In this document: in pieces, positions 43,661-52,707 of the stretch
Numbering within the stretch: the stretch's first letter is position 1
How the letters are laid out: every line of letters starts with the position of its first letter
Assembly (NCBI RefSeq): GCF_003008575.1
Contig: NZ_CP027667.1
Location: 996,501-1,060,500 of the forward strand
From: Melaminivora suipulveris
GTDB taxonomy: Bacteria > Pseudomonadota > Gammaproteobacteria > Burkholderiales > Burkholderiaceae_C
Reading direction: 5' to 3'
DNA length: 64,000 nucleotides
Position numbers and translations under genes: made by a program
Notes under the pieces: model-generated
What the model was told of the DNA's origin: nothing
Database searches by the model: none
The model's input: the letters and a program-made list of their open reading frames with translations, nothing else

Positions 43661-44638
43661 TCAATGCCCCTTGCCCGACACACGCAGGCGCGGATCGACG
43701 GCGAAATACAGCAGATCGACCACCAGATTGATGACCACGAAGATCAGCGCGATCAGGCACAGGTAGGCGGCCATGACCGGGATGTCGGCGAACGTCACCG
43801 CCTGGATGAACAGCAGGCCCATGCCGGGCCACTGGAACACGGTCTCGGTGATGATGGCAAAGGCGATCAGGCCGCCGATCTGCAGGCCGGTAATGGTCAT
43901 CACGGGCACCAGCGTGTTCTTCAGCGCATGGCCGAAGTGGATCGCCCGGTCCGACAGGCCGCGCGCACGCGCGAACTTGATGTAGTCGGTGCGCAGCACC
44001 TCCAGCATCTCGGCGCGCACCAGCCGCATGATCAGCGTGAGCTGGAAGATCGCCAGGGTGATGGCCGGCAGGACCAGGTGGTGCCAGCCCTTGGGGCTCA
44101 AAAGGCCGGTGCTCCACCAGCCGATCTGCGTGGTCGGCCCGCGCCCGTAGCTGGGGAACCAGCCCAGCGTTACCGAGAACACCAGGATCAGCAGGATGCC
44201 GATCAGGAACGTCGGCAGCGACACGCCCAGCAGCGACAGCGTCATGAAGACCTGGCTCAGGAAGGTGCCGCGCTTGAGCGCCGCATACACACCCATGGGC
44301 ACTCCCACCAGCAGCGCCAGCGCGGCGGCGGCCAGGGCCAGCTCCAGCGTCGCCGGAAACCGCTCGCCGATCAGGCGCGAGACCTTGGCGCCCTGGCGCA
44401 GCGACAGACCGAATTCGCCCTGCGCGGCGTTTACCAGGAAGTGCCAGAACTGCACGATGAAGGGCTTGTCCAGGCCCAGCGAGGCGCGCATCTCGGCGAC
44501 CTGCTCGGGCGTGGCGTCCTGCCCCAGCAGGAAGACCACCGGGTCGCCCACGAACTGGAACAGCATGAAGGAGATGAAGGCCACGGTGACCATGACGATC
44601 ACGGCCTGCGCGAGGCGGCGGAGGATGAAGGCAAGCAT
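43661..44638 (-). CDS. Peptide-type ABC importer permease (DppB/OppB-like)
   Basis: A 325-residue permease with the family start FILRRLAQAVIVMVTVAFIS, six hydrophobic segments, DPVVFLLGQDATPEQVAEMR, and the EAA region ARARGLSDRAIHFGHALKN near 240. It pairs with the DppC-like subunit. 128 bases separate it from the binding-protein gene. Confidence 0.93.
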   Translation of the reverse strand: MLAFILRRLAQAVIVMVTVAFISFMLFQFVGDPVVFLLGQDATPEQVAEMRASLGLDKPFIVQFWHFLVNAAQGEFGLSLRQGAKVSRLIGERFPATLELALAAAALALLVGVPMGVYAALKRGTFLSQVFMTLSLLGVSLPTFLIGILLILVFSVTLGWFPSYGRGPTTQIGWWSTGLLSPKGWHHLVLPAITLAIFQLTLIMRLVRAEMLEVLRTDYIKFARARGLSDRAIHFGHALKNTLVPVMTITGLQIGGLIAFAIITETVFQWPGMGLLFIQAVTFADIPVMAAYLCLIALIFVVINLVVDLLYFAVDPRLRVSGKGH

Positions 44639-44766
44639 GGGTCGGTCAGGTGCCTCGAAAAAGGTGGCGCATGCTAGCAGGCGGGTGTGCCGGGGGATTC
44701 ATGCGCGACGCGGCCGGTGCATGTGCCGCACCGGCCGCGCAGGAGGGCGAAGATGCCCTCAGCCGA

Positions 44767-46347
44767 TCAGTTGATCTTCACGGTGCGGATGTCCACGCGG
44801 TTGTCCGCGCGGTGCACCAGTTCGACGTTCTTCTTCATCGCCCAGGGGATGACCTGGTCGTACAGCGGAATGTGCGAGACGGTGTCGTTGGACAGCTGCA
44901 GGGCTTCGGTCATCATGCGCGAGCGCACCGGCGCGTCGGTCTCGACCTTCACGCGGTCGACCAGGTAGTCCATGCGCTCGTTGCTGTAGCGGCCGACGTT
45001 GTAGTTGCCGTCGCCGCCCGTGCCCACGCTGCGCACCAGCGACTGCAGGCTGTACAGGCCGTCGAAGGTCGGCACGCCCCAGCCCAGCATGTAAATGCTG
45101 GCCTCGCTGCGCTGGATCATGGGGAAGTAGGTCGCCACGGGCAGCGTGCGCAGCTTGGCCTTCACGCCCACGCGCGCCCACATTGCCGTGATGGCCTGAC
45201 AGATGGCTTCGTCGTTGATGTAGCGGTTGTTCGGGCAGGCGAAGTCGACCTCGAAGCCGTCGCCATAGCCGGCCTCGGCCAGCAGCTTCTTGGACGCTTC
45301 CACGTCGTAGGGGAAGCGCTTGCCGACGGCTTCGGTCCAGCCCGCCACCTGGGGCGCGACCAGCGTGCCGGCCGGCTTGCCCAGGCCGCGCAGGATGTTG
45401 CGTGTGAGCGTGTTGACGTCGATGGCCTGGTACAGGGCCTTGCGCACGCGCACGTCCTTGAGCGGGTTCTTGCCCTTGACGCTTGAGCCCACCAACTCAT
45501 CGCGGAACTGGTCCATGCCCAGGAACAGCGTGCGGTTTTCCAGGCCGTCGATGACCTTCAGCTCGCCATTGGAGCGCAGGCGCGGCAGGTCCTGAGGCGC
45601 AGGGTCGAGCACCATGTCGACTTCGCCCGACAGCAGCGCGGCGATGCGCGTGGCGCCGGACTTGATCGGCGTGTAGACGATCTCGGTCACGTTGCCGTCC
45701 ATCTTGCCCCACCAGTTGGGGTTGCGCTTGAGGACCATGCGCACGTCGGGCTGCCACGATTCGAGCGTGAAGGGGCCGGTGCCCATGGCGTTGCGGTGCG
45801 CGAAGTTCTCGTCCGTGCCCTTGATGTCCTTGGGCTCGACCGAACGGTTCTTCTCGGCCCAGGCCTTGCTCATCATGCGCAGCTCGGTCATCTGGCGCAA
45901 CAGCACCGGGTTGGGCGCCTTCAGGAACACGTCGATGGTGTTGGCGTCCACCTTGGCCACGCGCTCGATACCCTGCACATAGGGGCCGTAGTTGGACGTC
46001 TTGGCCATGGCGCGCTGGATGGAATACGCCGCGTCATCGGCTGTGAAAGCCGAGCCGTCGTGGAACTTCACGCCCTGGCGCAGCGTGAAGCGCACCTGCG
46101 TCGGGCTGACTTCGCGCCAGGCGGTGGCCAGCTGGGGCTCGACCTCGAAGGTCTTGCTGTTGTAGTAGACCAGGCTTTCGTACACATAGGCGTGGATGCC
46201 GTTTTGCAGCGCGTTGTTCTGCGAATGGATGTCCCAGGTGGAAATCTCGCCCTGGCTGGCCCATTTGAAGGCCTTGGCATGGACGGCGGGCACGGCGACA
46301 AAAGCGGACGCGGCCAGCATGGACAAAAGCAACTTTGTGGGTCGCAT
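44767..46347 (-). CDS. ABC importer substrate-binding protein (SBP family 5)
   Basis: A 526-residue periplasmic protein with a signal peptide (LLLSMLAASAFVAVPAVHA, cleavage near 24). Family 5 blocks are present: HSQNNALQNGIHAYVYESL, FTLRQGVKFHDGSAFTADD, MGTGPFTLESW, RKALYQAIDVNTL and HIPLYDQVIPWAMKK. First gene of the importer operon; the promoter should lie in 46348-46480. The substrate is unknown, but an N-acylated amino acid or peptide fits the M20 enzyme in the operon. Confidence 0.93.
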   Translation of the reverse strand: MRPTKLLLSMLAASAFVAVPAVHAKAFKWASQGEISTWDIHSQNNALQNGIHAYVYESLVYYNSKTFEVEPQLATAWREVSPTQVRFTLRQGVKFHDGSAFTADDAAYSIQRAMAKTSNYGPYVQGIERVAKVDANTIDVFLKAPNPVLLRQMTELRMMSKAWAEKNRSVEPKDIKGTDENFAHRNAMGTGPFTLESWQPDVRMVLKRNPNWWGKMDGNVTEIVYTPIKSGATRIAALLSGEVDMVLDPAPQDLPRLRSNGELKVIDGLENRTLFLGMDQFRDELVGSSVKGKNPLKDVRVRKALYQAIDVNTLTRNILRGLGKPAGTLVAPQVAGWTEAVGKRFPYDVEASKKLLAEAGYGDGFEVDFACPNNRYINDEAICQAITAMWARVGVKAKLRTLPVATYFPMIQRSEASIYMLGWGVPTFDGLYSLQSLVRSVGTGGDGNYNVGRYSNERMDYLVDRVKVETDAPVRSRMMTEALQLSNDTVSHIPLYDQVIPWAMKKNVELVHRADNRVDIRTVKIN

Positions 46348-46493
46348 GAAATACCCCTTGTATGGTGTGTCGGTGAAACCCCGCGACTATGCCGCAGCGG
46401 CGGCGCATTCCGGCCATAGGGAAAGCACCGTTCGGCGGTGCACTGGTTCCGTGCTTGTGCCTTGTCTGCGCCGGGTGGCATCGGAGCGGGCAT

Positions 46494-46522
46494 GAAAAAA
46501 CCCCCGAAACGGGGGCCTGGCA
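46494..46522 (-). terminator. Terminator downstream of porin 1
   Basis: CCCCCG/CGGGGG stem with a short loop and a T run on the minus strand, about 50 bases beyond the porin stop. It separates the porin from the importer operon. Confidence 0.78.
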
Positions 46523-46569
46523 CTGCCGCGCCGACCGGGCACGAGGCCCGGCCGGTGTCTGGCGGTCTA

Positions 46570-47760
46570 TCAGAAGCGGTGGCGCATGCCGACAGTGAAG
46601 CCGGTGCGGTTGCGCGCCCCGTTGGCATCGATGGCCATGCCGGAGCCGCCGCTCACGCGGGTGTGATCCACGGCGACATAGGCGTCGGTGCGCTTGGAGA
46701 ACGCGTAGTCCACCACGCCCACCAGGAAGTTGGCCTTGCCGTTGAAGGCGCCCGAGGCCGAGCCGGACTGGCGCGCGTGGTAGTAGTGCAGGCCGGCGTT
46801 CATCTGCGGCGTGACCTGGTAGCCAAAGCCAACCTTGTACATCTGGCGCTTGTCGGCGTGGTTCAGCAAATTGGCGAACGAGGCGGGGTTGGTCGCCACG
46901 GCGCCGTAGCCCGGCAGGAAGCCGCCGTTGGACGAACCGGACCAGTAGGCCGCCATCAGGCCGCTGTCGATCAGGCCGGCGGCGCCCAGCACATAGGCGT
47001 CCTTGCGCTTGTTCAGGCCGTAGCCGGCGTTCACGTAGATGGGGCCACTGCGCCAGGAGCCACCCAGGGTCCAGGCATCGACCTTGGTGCCCCCCGGCAG
47101 CGTGGTGCGCTGGAAACCGCCGCCGGCAGCGATGCCGCCCGCGCCGTAGCGCAGGTAGCCACCAGCCGTCTTGATGGCGCCGCCCGCGCTGACGCCGGCC
47201 GCGCCGACGTTGTTGACGGTGTTGTTCTCATCGAAGGAGTACTGCAGGGAGCCGCGGATGGCGCCGAACTCCGCCGTGTACTTGATCATGTTGCTGGCGC
47301 GCGCGCCCATGGACAGACCGATCTCGGGCTTGTAGGCGTCCATGTAAGGGGAGTACGGGAAGGACGCGTAGGTCGTGGTCACCACGTCGAACAGCACGTT
47401 GTACTGGCGACCCAGGGTCACGCGGCCGAAACCGCCCTGCAGGGCCACCCAGGACTGCTGGAAGTAGGGGTTGAGCGCCGTGCCGTCGTCGGCGGTGAAG
47501 CGGTTCTCCAGGTTCACCAGCGCCTTCATGCCGCCACCCAGATCCTCGGTCACATTGATGCCCCAGCGGCTTTGCGACATGCCGCCGCCGATCATCCGCG
47601 TGGCCGAGTCGCTACCCGTCGCGCCCTCGTGGTTGGTGTGGCGGATGGCCGCATCCACGATGCCATACAACTGGACGCTGCTGGTGGCCTGGGCGAACAG
47701 CAGGGGAGAGGCGGCCGCCAGGGCAGCCAGGACGGCGGTTTTCTTGACGAGGGAGCGCAT
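46570..47760 (-). CDS. Outer-membrane porin 1
   Basis: A 396-residue Burkholderiales-type porin: a signal peptide ending PLLFAQ (near 24), first strand SSVQLYGIVDAAI, SRWGINVTEDLGGGMKALVNLE, FGRVTLGRQYN in the constriction loop region, and a C-terminal strand ending in Phe (GFTVGMRHRF) as needed for Bam assembly. It likely forms a trimeric β-barrel for small solutes. Own terminator below; about 200 bases above to the second porin's terminator. Confidence 0.93.
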   Translation of the reverse strand: MRSLVKKTAVLAALAAASPLLFAQATSSVQLYGIVDAAIRHTNHEGATGSDSATRMIGGGMSQSRWGINVTEDLGGGMKALVNLENRFTADDGTALNPYFQQSWVALQGGFGRVTLGRQYNVLFDVVTTTYASFPYSPYMDAYKPEIGLSMGARASNMIKYTAEFGAIRGSLQYSFDENNTVNNVGAAGVSAGGAIKTAGGYLRYGAGGIAAGGGFQRTTLPGGTKVDAWTLGGSWRSGPIYVNAGYGLNKRKDAYVLGAAGLIDSGLMAAYWSGSSNGGFLPGYGAVATNPASFANLLNHADKRQMYKVGFGYQVTPQMNAGLHYYHARQSGSASGAFNGKANFLVGVVDYAFSKRTDAYVAVDHTRVSGGSGMAIDANGARNRTGFTVGMRHRF

Positions 47761-47891
47761 GATCTTTGTGACTTTCTGTGGAGGATGGGGGGAAGCTCGA
47801 TTTTAGAAACACCCCCCCGGGCAGCAAGACGACATCGCATTTCTGCCACAGGCGTTTACCCTAGATTGGTTACATCCCAGGCAAGCGGGCA

Positions 47892-47930
47892 ACAAAAAAG
47901 CCGCTACCCGAAGGCAGCGGCTTTTTGCCG
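47892..47930 (-). terminator. Terminator downstream of porin 2
   Basis: AAGCCGCT…AGCGGCTT stem with a TTCGGG-like loop and T runs on both sides, so it could act in both directions. It lies about 40 bases past the porin 2 stop. Confidence 0.85.
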
Positions 47931-47966
47931 TTGTCAGCACGAGCTGGCAAGCCAGCTCGGTGTTGA

Positions 47967-49049
47967 TCAGAACGAGTGACGCACGCCCAGGGACAGGCCG
48001 GTCTGGTTCTCGCCCATGCCAGGTGCGCCGTTGCCGATGCCGCCGCCGCCCAGGCCCAGGTTGGACGCATCCTTGTTGCGCATGTGCGCCAGCGTGCCGT
48101 ACACGGCGGTGCGCTTGGACAGGTTGTGCACATAGCCCAGGCTCAGCTGGTGAGCCTTGGAGGAGATGGCCTTCTGGTCGTACAGGGCGTACTGGACGCG
48201 CACTTGGCCGGCACCCACGGGGGCGGTCACGCCGAACGAGTAGGCGTTGAACTTGTCGGAGCCCGACAGGCCGTCGGCCTTGTAGCGGCTTTGCTGCACG
48301 ATGGCGTTCAGCTTGACCACGCTCAGGTCATACGCACCACCCAGGGTGACCATGTCTTTCTTGCCGGTGAAGGGCACACCCACAACCGGGAAGGCGATGT
48401 CGCGGCGGTCCAGCGCCAAGGTCACGCTCAGGGGGCCATTGTCGAAGGCAGCGAAACCGCCCATGTAGCGACCGTTCTTGCCGCTCACCTGCTCATCGAA
48501 GCCATAGCCCAGGCCAGCGCTGAAGCCGCCGAAGTTGGGCGTGTAGTAGGCCAGCATGTTGTTCTGGCGATAGCCGTCGGAGTCGGTCGTGGTGGCACCC
48601 TCCCAGTTCTTCCAGCCCTGGAAGGAACCGAAGCCGACCTGGCCGAACACGTCATACGAGCTGACCTTGGTGTAGGAGGGCACCAGATCGCGGCCCAGAC
48701 GCACTTCACCGAAGCCGCCCATCAGGCTGACCGTGGAGCGGCGCTTGAACATCAGACCGGAACCGGCCGGTGCGCCACCCGAAGCGCCATCACCGGCGTC
48801 GGGGTTGTGACCAGCTTCGAGCCAGAAACCGGCCTTCAGGCCGCCGCCCAGGTCTTCCACACCGCGGAAGCCGATACGGCTGGTGGCGTTGCCGTTGATG
48901 CCCACGCCAGTCAGGCTGTCGCCGGCGCCGTTGGCGTGGTTCACGTGGCTGATGTTGGTATCCACGATACCGAACAGCGTCACGGAAGATTGGGCCATCG
49001 CGGTACCGGAAGCGGCCAGCACTGCCAGGGCAATCAGGGATTTCTTCAT
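47967..49049 (-). CDS. Outer-membrane porin 2
   Basis: A 360-residue porin of the same family, with signal peptide KKSLIALAVLAASGTAMAQ (cleavage near 20), first strand SSVTLFGIVDTNI, SRIGFRGVEDLGGGLKAGFWLE, FGEVRLGRDLVPSY, and C-terminal TGLSLGVRHSF. GGAGAAATTCGCA gives a good ribosome site before ATG 49049, settling the start against a longer frame. It is not closely similar to porin 1, so the pair is an old duplication or independent. Tandem porins with separate terminators suggest separate regulation. Confidence 0.93.
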   Translation of the reverse strand: MKKSLIALAVLAASGTAMAQSSVTLFGIVDTNISHVNHANGAGDSLTGVGINGNATSRIGFRGVEDLGGGLKAGFWLEAGHNPDAGDGASGGAPAGSGLMFKRRSTVSLMGGFGEVRLGRDLVPSYTKVSSYDVFGQVGFGSFQGWKNWEGATTTDSDGYRQNNMLAYYTPNFGGFSAGLGYGFDEQVSGKNGRYMGGFAAFDNGPLSVTLALDRRDIAFPVVGVPFTGKKDMVTLGGAYDLSVVKLNAIVQQSRYKADGLSGSDKFNAYSFGVTAPVGAGQVRVQYALYDQKAISSKAHQLSLGYVHNLSKRTAVYGTLAHMRNKDASNLGLGGGGIGNGAPGMGENQTGLSLGVRHSF

Positions 49050-49387
49050 TGCGAATTTCTCCAAGGTTAAACAGAGGGCCCCGGTTCGTGGGGGCTCATG
49101 GATGGAAGTCTCATGCATGGCCCCGCAGGTACTCCGGGCCAACCTCCTGGTGCGGAAGTTGGTCCTATTGCAACAGACCAGGGGAGGATACGCAAAGGAA
49201 ATCCCCTGGCGAAACGGTCAACGGCGCTTTTTCGTTGCACCTGTGCAACAGGCCTGGGCCGGGCGCCCGGTATCGGCGGACAGGAAGTGGCCCAAAACGG
49301 CGCCGATGCTGCCAGATACATGGGCGAATGGAAGCATTTGCAGCATTTTGGCAACGCCTGGATCGCAAAAGAATGTCCTTTCGCACG
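49050..49387. other. Long 5' region of porin 2
   Basis: 338 bases without a supported gene. It holds an 8-base inverted repeat CCAGGGGA (49178-49185) / TCCCCTGG (49202-49209), which could be an operator or the base of an mRNA hairpin in the porin leader. Frames here in either direction lack protein-like content. A regulated porin promoter is expected but I cannot place it. Confidence 0.45.
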
Positions 49388-49837
49388 TCACGCTTCGACC
49401 AGTTCCAGCCCGGTGGTGATCTGCGCGGTATGCCCCAGCATGATGCTGGCCGAGCAATATTTTTCGTGGCTGAGGGCGATGGCGCGCTCCACCGCCTCGC
49501 GCGCCAGGCCGCGCCCGGTGACGGTGAAGTGCATGTGGATGCGGGTGAAGACCTTGGGATCGGTCTCGGCGCGCTCGGCGCTCAAGGACACGCTGCAGCC
49601 GCGCACGTCGTGTCGGCCGCGCTTCAGGATCAGCACCACGTCATAGGCCGTGCAGCCGCCGGTGCCGGCCAGCACCGTCTCCATGGGGCGCGGCGCCAGG
49701 TTCTGGCCGCCGTTGTCCGGCCGTGCGGCATCGATGGCGCCGTCCATGACCAGGGTGTGGCCGCTGCCGGTCTCGGCCACGAAACCCATGCCCGAGCGTG
49801 TACCCGCAGCGCCGGTCCAACTCACGGTGCATTCCAT
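49388..49837 (-). CDS. OsmC/Ohr-family protein
   Basis: A 149-residue protein with RPMETVLAGTGGCTAYDVVL (first redox Cys in the GGCTA motif), HMHFTVTGRGLAREAVERAI, and LSHEKYCSASIMLG (second Cys). This two-cysteine layout is that of OsmC-type hydroperoxide reductases. ATG 49837 with AGGA eight bases upstream is chosen; a longer frame upstream has no family match. Divergent from ilvA. Confidence 0.9.
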   Translation of the reverse strand: MECTVSWTGAAGTRSGMGFVAETGSGHTLVMDGAIDAARPDNGGQNLAPRPMETVLAGTGGCTAYDVVLILKRGRHDVRGCSVSLSAERAETDPKVFTRIHMHFTVTGRGLAREAVERAIALSHEKYCSASIMLGHTAQITTGLELVEA

Positions 49838-49942
49838 GCAGAGGTCCTTCCTGAAGAAAATTTGACGCAGATCGAAAACCGACCCGCTTTGCACGGGATT
49901 TTGCTGCATTGCAGCACGCGCTGCGCTAACATTCCGCCATCG

Positions 49943-50074
49943 ATGACCCGCGCTGCCGCAGCGCAGCCGGGCGGGCCATCGGCCGATTGTCTCCTCCATC
50001 TCCTCAAAGGATGGATTGGGCCTCTGGCGCCATGCGCCAGGGGCCTTTTTTTGTCGCCCGCGCGCCCTCTATGA
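49943..50074 (+). other. Candidate leader peptide of ilvA
   Basis: A 43-codon open frame starts at ATG 49943. Its middle is CLLHLLKGWIGPLAP, with four CTC leucine codons in five, directly before the terminator hairpin at 50018. Leu/Ile/Val-rich leader peptides control branched-chain amino acid operons by attenuation. A TCCATC/GATGGA hairpin pairs within the Leu codon region and could be the alternative structure. No strong ribosome site is seen before the ATG. Confidence 0.4.
50018..50052 (+). terminator. Strong intrinsic terminator in the ilvA leader (possible attenuator)
   Basis: GGCCTCTGGCGC, loop CAT, GCGCCAGGGGCC: a 12-bp stem followed by seven T residues, 70 bases before the ilvA start. 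The gene upstream runs the other way, so this terminator can only act on a transcript that begins in the osmC-ilvA gap: either attenuation of ilvA or the end of a small RNA. Confidence 0.75.
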
Positions 50075-50123
50075 TGGGCGCCCTCGCGCTGCCTCGCTGC
50101 GGCGCAGCATCCAGCCAGCGCCG

Positions 50124-51686
50124 ATGACCCAGCCTCTCACCCCTTTCGACTACCTGAAGAAGATCCTCACGGCGCGCGTCTACGACGTGGCGGTGGAGTC
50201 GGACCTGCAGCCCGCGCGCAACCTCTCGCGGCGCCTGCACAACAAGGTGCTGCTCAAGCGCGAGGATCAGCAGCCGGTGTTCAGCTTCAAGCTGCGCGGC
50301 GCCTACAACAAGATGGCGCAGTTGCCACCCGAGCAGCTGGCGCGCGGCGTGATCTGCGCCTCGGCCGGCAACCACGCGCAGGGCGTGGCCATGAGCGCCG
50401 CCCGGCTGGGCACGCGCGCCGTGGTGGTCATGCCCACTACCACGCCGCAGGTCAAGATCGACGCCGTGAAAACCCTGGGTGGACAGGTCGTGCTGCATGG
50501 CGACAGCTACTCCGACGCCTACGCCCACGCCGTGCAGCTGCAGGCCGAGCAGGGCCTGACCTTCGTCCACCCCTTCGACGACCCCGACGTGATCGCCGGC
50601 CAGGGCACCATCGCCATGGAGATGCTGCGCCAGGTGCAGCAGCTGGGCAGCGGGCTGGACGCGGTGTTCGTCGGCATCGGCGGCGGCGGGCTGATCGCTG
50701 GCGTGGCCAGCTACATCAAGGCGGTGCGCCCGGACATCCGCGTGATAGGCGTGCAGACGCAGGACTCGGACGCCATGGCGCGCTCGGCGCGCCAGCACCG
50801 GCGCGTGCAGCTCGACGACGTGGGGCTGTTTTCCGACGGCACGGCGGTGAAGCTGGTAGGCGAGGAGACCTTCCGCGTGGCGCACGACCTGGTGGACGAC
50901 TACGTGCTGGTCGACACCGACGCCGTGTGCGCCGCCATCAAGGACATCTTCGTCGACACGCGCAGCATCGTCGAGCCGGCCGGCGCGCTGGCCGTGGCCG
51001 CCATCAAGCAGTACGTGGCGCAGCACAAGACGCGCGGACAGACCTATGCGGCGATCCTGTCCGGCGCGAACATGAACTTCGACCGCCTGCGCTTCGTCGC
51101 CGAGCGCGCCGAGATGGGCGAGGAGCGCGAAGCCCTGTTCGCCGTGACCATCCCCGAGGAGCGTGGCAGCTTCAAACGCTTTTGCGAGGTCGTCGGCGCC
51201 CTGCCCGGTGGCCCGCGCAACGTGACCGAGTTCAACTACCGCATCAGCCACCAGCAGCGCGCGCATGTTTTTGTCGGCCTGTCCACGCACGGCAAGGGCG
51301 AGTCGGAAAAGCTCACCCGTAGCTTCCAGAAAGCCGGTTTCGCCGCGCTGGACCTGACGCATGACGAACTGGCCAAGGAGCACCTGCGCCACCTGGTCGG
51401 CGGCCATGCCGAGCTGGCGCGCGACGAGCGGCTGATGCGCTTCACCTTCCCCGAGCGGCCCGGCGCCTTGTTCAAATTCCTGAGCCTGATGCAGCCGACC
51501 TGGAACATCTCGCTGTTCCACTACCGCAACCAGGGCGCGGACTATGGCCGCATCCTCGTCGGCATGCAGGTGCCCGCGGGCGACGCGGCTGCGTTCGACG
51601 CCTTTTTGCACGCGCTGGACTACCCCTGGGTCGAGGAGACGGGCAACCCGGCGTACCGCATGTTCCTGCAGGCCAATGGCGCCTGA
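50124..51686 (+). CDS. ilvA: Threonine ammonia-lyase (biosynthetic threonine deaminase)
   Basis: A 520-residue PLP enzyme that converts threonine to 2-oxobutanoate for isoleucine synthesis. K56 in FSFKLRGAYNK is the Schiff-base lysine; SAGNHAQGVA and the GIGGGGLIAGVAS phosphate loop follow. Residues ~340-515 are two ACT-like regulatory domains (FAVTIPEERGSFKRFC, FTFPERPGALFKFL), the isoleucine/valine-sensing biosynthetic form. ATG 50124 matches the family start MTQPLTPFDYLKKIL. Confidence 0.96.
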   Translation: MTQPLTPFDYLKKILTARVYDVAVESDLQPARNLSRRLHNKVLLKREDQQPVFSFKLRGAYNKMAQLPPEQLARGVICASAGNHAQGVAMSAARLGTRAVVVMPTTTPQVKIDAVKTLGGQVVLHGDSYSDAYAHAVQLQAEQGLTFVHPFDDPDVIAGQGTIAMEMLRQVQQLGSGLDAVFVGIGGGGLIAGVASYIKAVRPDIRVIGVQTQDSDAMARSARQHRRVQLDDVGLFSDGTAVKLVGEETFRVAHDLVDDYVLVDTDAVCAAIKDIFVDTRSIVEPAGALAVAAIKQYVAQHKTRGQTYAAILSGANMNFDRLRFVAERAEMGEEREALFAVTIPEERGSFKRFCEVVGALPGGPRNVTEFNYRISHQQRAHVFVGLSTHGKGESEKLTRSFQKAGFAALDLTHDELAKEHLRHLVGGHAELARDERLMRFTFPERPGALFKFLSLMQPTWNISLFHYRNQGADYGRILVGMQVPAGDAAAFDAFLHALDYPWVEETGNPAYRMFLQANGA

Positions 51687-51751
51687 TTTCAAGCCAGATC
51701 GGGCTTCAGCCGGCGTGTATCAATCGCCTGTAGCTATTATTTTAATAGCTT
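51687..51751 (-). repeat. Dispersed ~55-bp repeat, copy 6
   Basis: tttcaagccagatcgggctt, then cagccggcgtgtatcaatcg and tagctattattttaatagct. It fills the whole gap between ilvA and cobS and ends with an AGCTATTA/TTTAATAGCT palindrome. Confidence 0.8.
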
Positions 51752-51757
51752 AACAGC

Positions 51758-52564
51758 ATGCAGGCAGTGCGCCACTACCTGCTGGCGGTGCAGTTCTTCA
51801 CGCGAGTGCCCATCACCGGCCGGCTGGCCGAGTGGGTCGGCTACAGCCCGGCCATGCTGCGCGCGGCGGGCGGGCACTTTCCCGGCGTGGGCTGGCTGGT
51901 GGCGGCGCTGGCGGTGCTGGTCTACGCCGCGCTGTACCGGGGCCTTGCCGGCGGCGCGCTGGCGGCGCTGGTGGCGGCGGCGTTGTCCACGGCCGCCACG
52001 GTGCTGATGACCGGGGGTTTCCATGAGGACGGCCTGGCCGACGTGGCCGACGGCCTGGGCGGCGCCAGCACGCCCGAGCGTGCGATGGAGATCATGAAGG
52101 ACTCGCGCCTCGGGGCGTTTGGTGCCATGGCGCTGCTGCTGGCGCTGCTCACCAAGGTCGCCCTCTTGGCGCAACTGTCCCCACACGGCATGGCAGCGCC
52201 GCTGCTCGCGCTGGCCGGCGCGCATCCGCTGTCGCGCCTGTGGCCGCTCATCACCATCCGGCTGCTGCCGCACGTGGGCGACAGCGCCACGTCCAAGAGC
52301 AAGCCGCTGGCCGACCGCATCTCCGCGCGTTCGCTGCTGAGCGCGCTGGCCTGGTGCCTGCCGCCCTCGATCCTGGTGGCCAGCGCCCTGGGAGTGGGCG
52401 CGCTGGCGGCTGCGGTGGTGGTCAGCGCCGCCGGCGCCGCCTGGATGCACTGGCGCTACGCGCGGCGCTTGCAAGGCTTCACCGGCGACTGCCTGGGCGG
52501 CACGCAGCAGGTGGCCGAGCTGGGCTTCTACCTGGGCCTGGCGCTGGCCCTGGCGCGCGGCTGA
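51758..52564 (+). CDS. cobS: Adenosylcobinamide-GDP ribazoletransferase
   Basis: A 268-residue membrane enzyme that joins adenosylcobinamide-GDP with alpha-ribazole at the end of B12 synthesis. It has VQFFTRVPI, the metal-binding GGFHEDGLADVADGLGG at about 86-102, MEIMKDSRLGAFGAMAL, and several hydrophobic helices; FTGDCLGGTQQVAEL near the C-terminus is typical. The start lies seven bases after a dispersed repeat and has no clear ribosome site. Confidence 0.94.
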   Translation: MQAVRHYLLAVQFFTRVPITGRLAEWVGYSPAMLRAAGGHFPGVGWLVAALAVLVYAALYRGLAGGALAALVAAALSTAATVLMTGGFHEDGLADVADGLGGASTPERAMEIMKDSRLGAFGAMALLLALLTKVALLAQLSPHGMAAPLLALAGAHPLSRLWPLITIRLLPHVGDSATSKSKPLADRISARSLLSALAWCLPPSILVASALGVGALAAAVVVSAAGAAWMHWRYARRLQGFTGDCLGGTQQVAELGFYLGLALALARG

Positions 52565-52707
52565 AGCGCAAAAGCACCCCGGCGCGCGTTTGCGGCGTAT
52601 GCTGCCCAGCGCCGCCCGCGGCGCCCGCAGCGCCTGCGGTGCCCGCACGGCCCGCAAGCTCCGCCCCAGGCGCGCACTTCCCAGCCTTCCTTTCAGGAGA
52701 TCCACCC

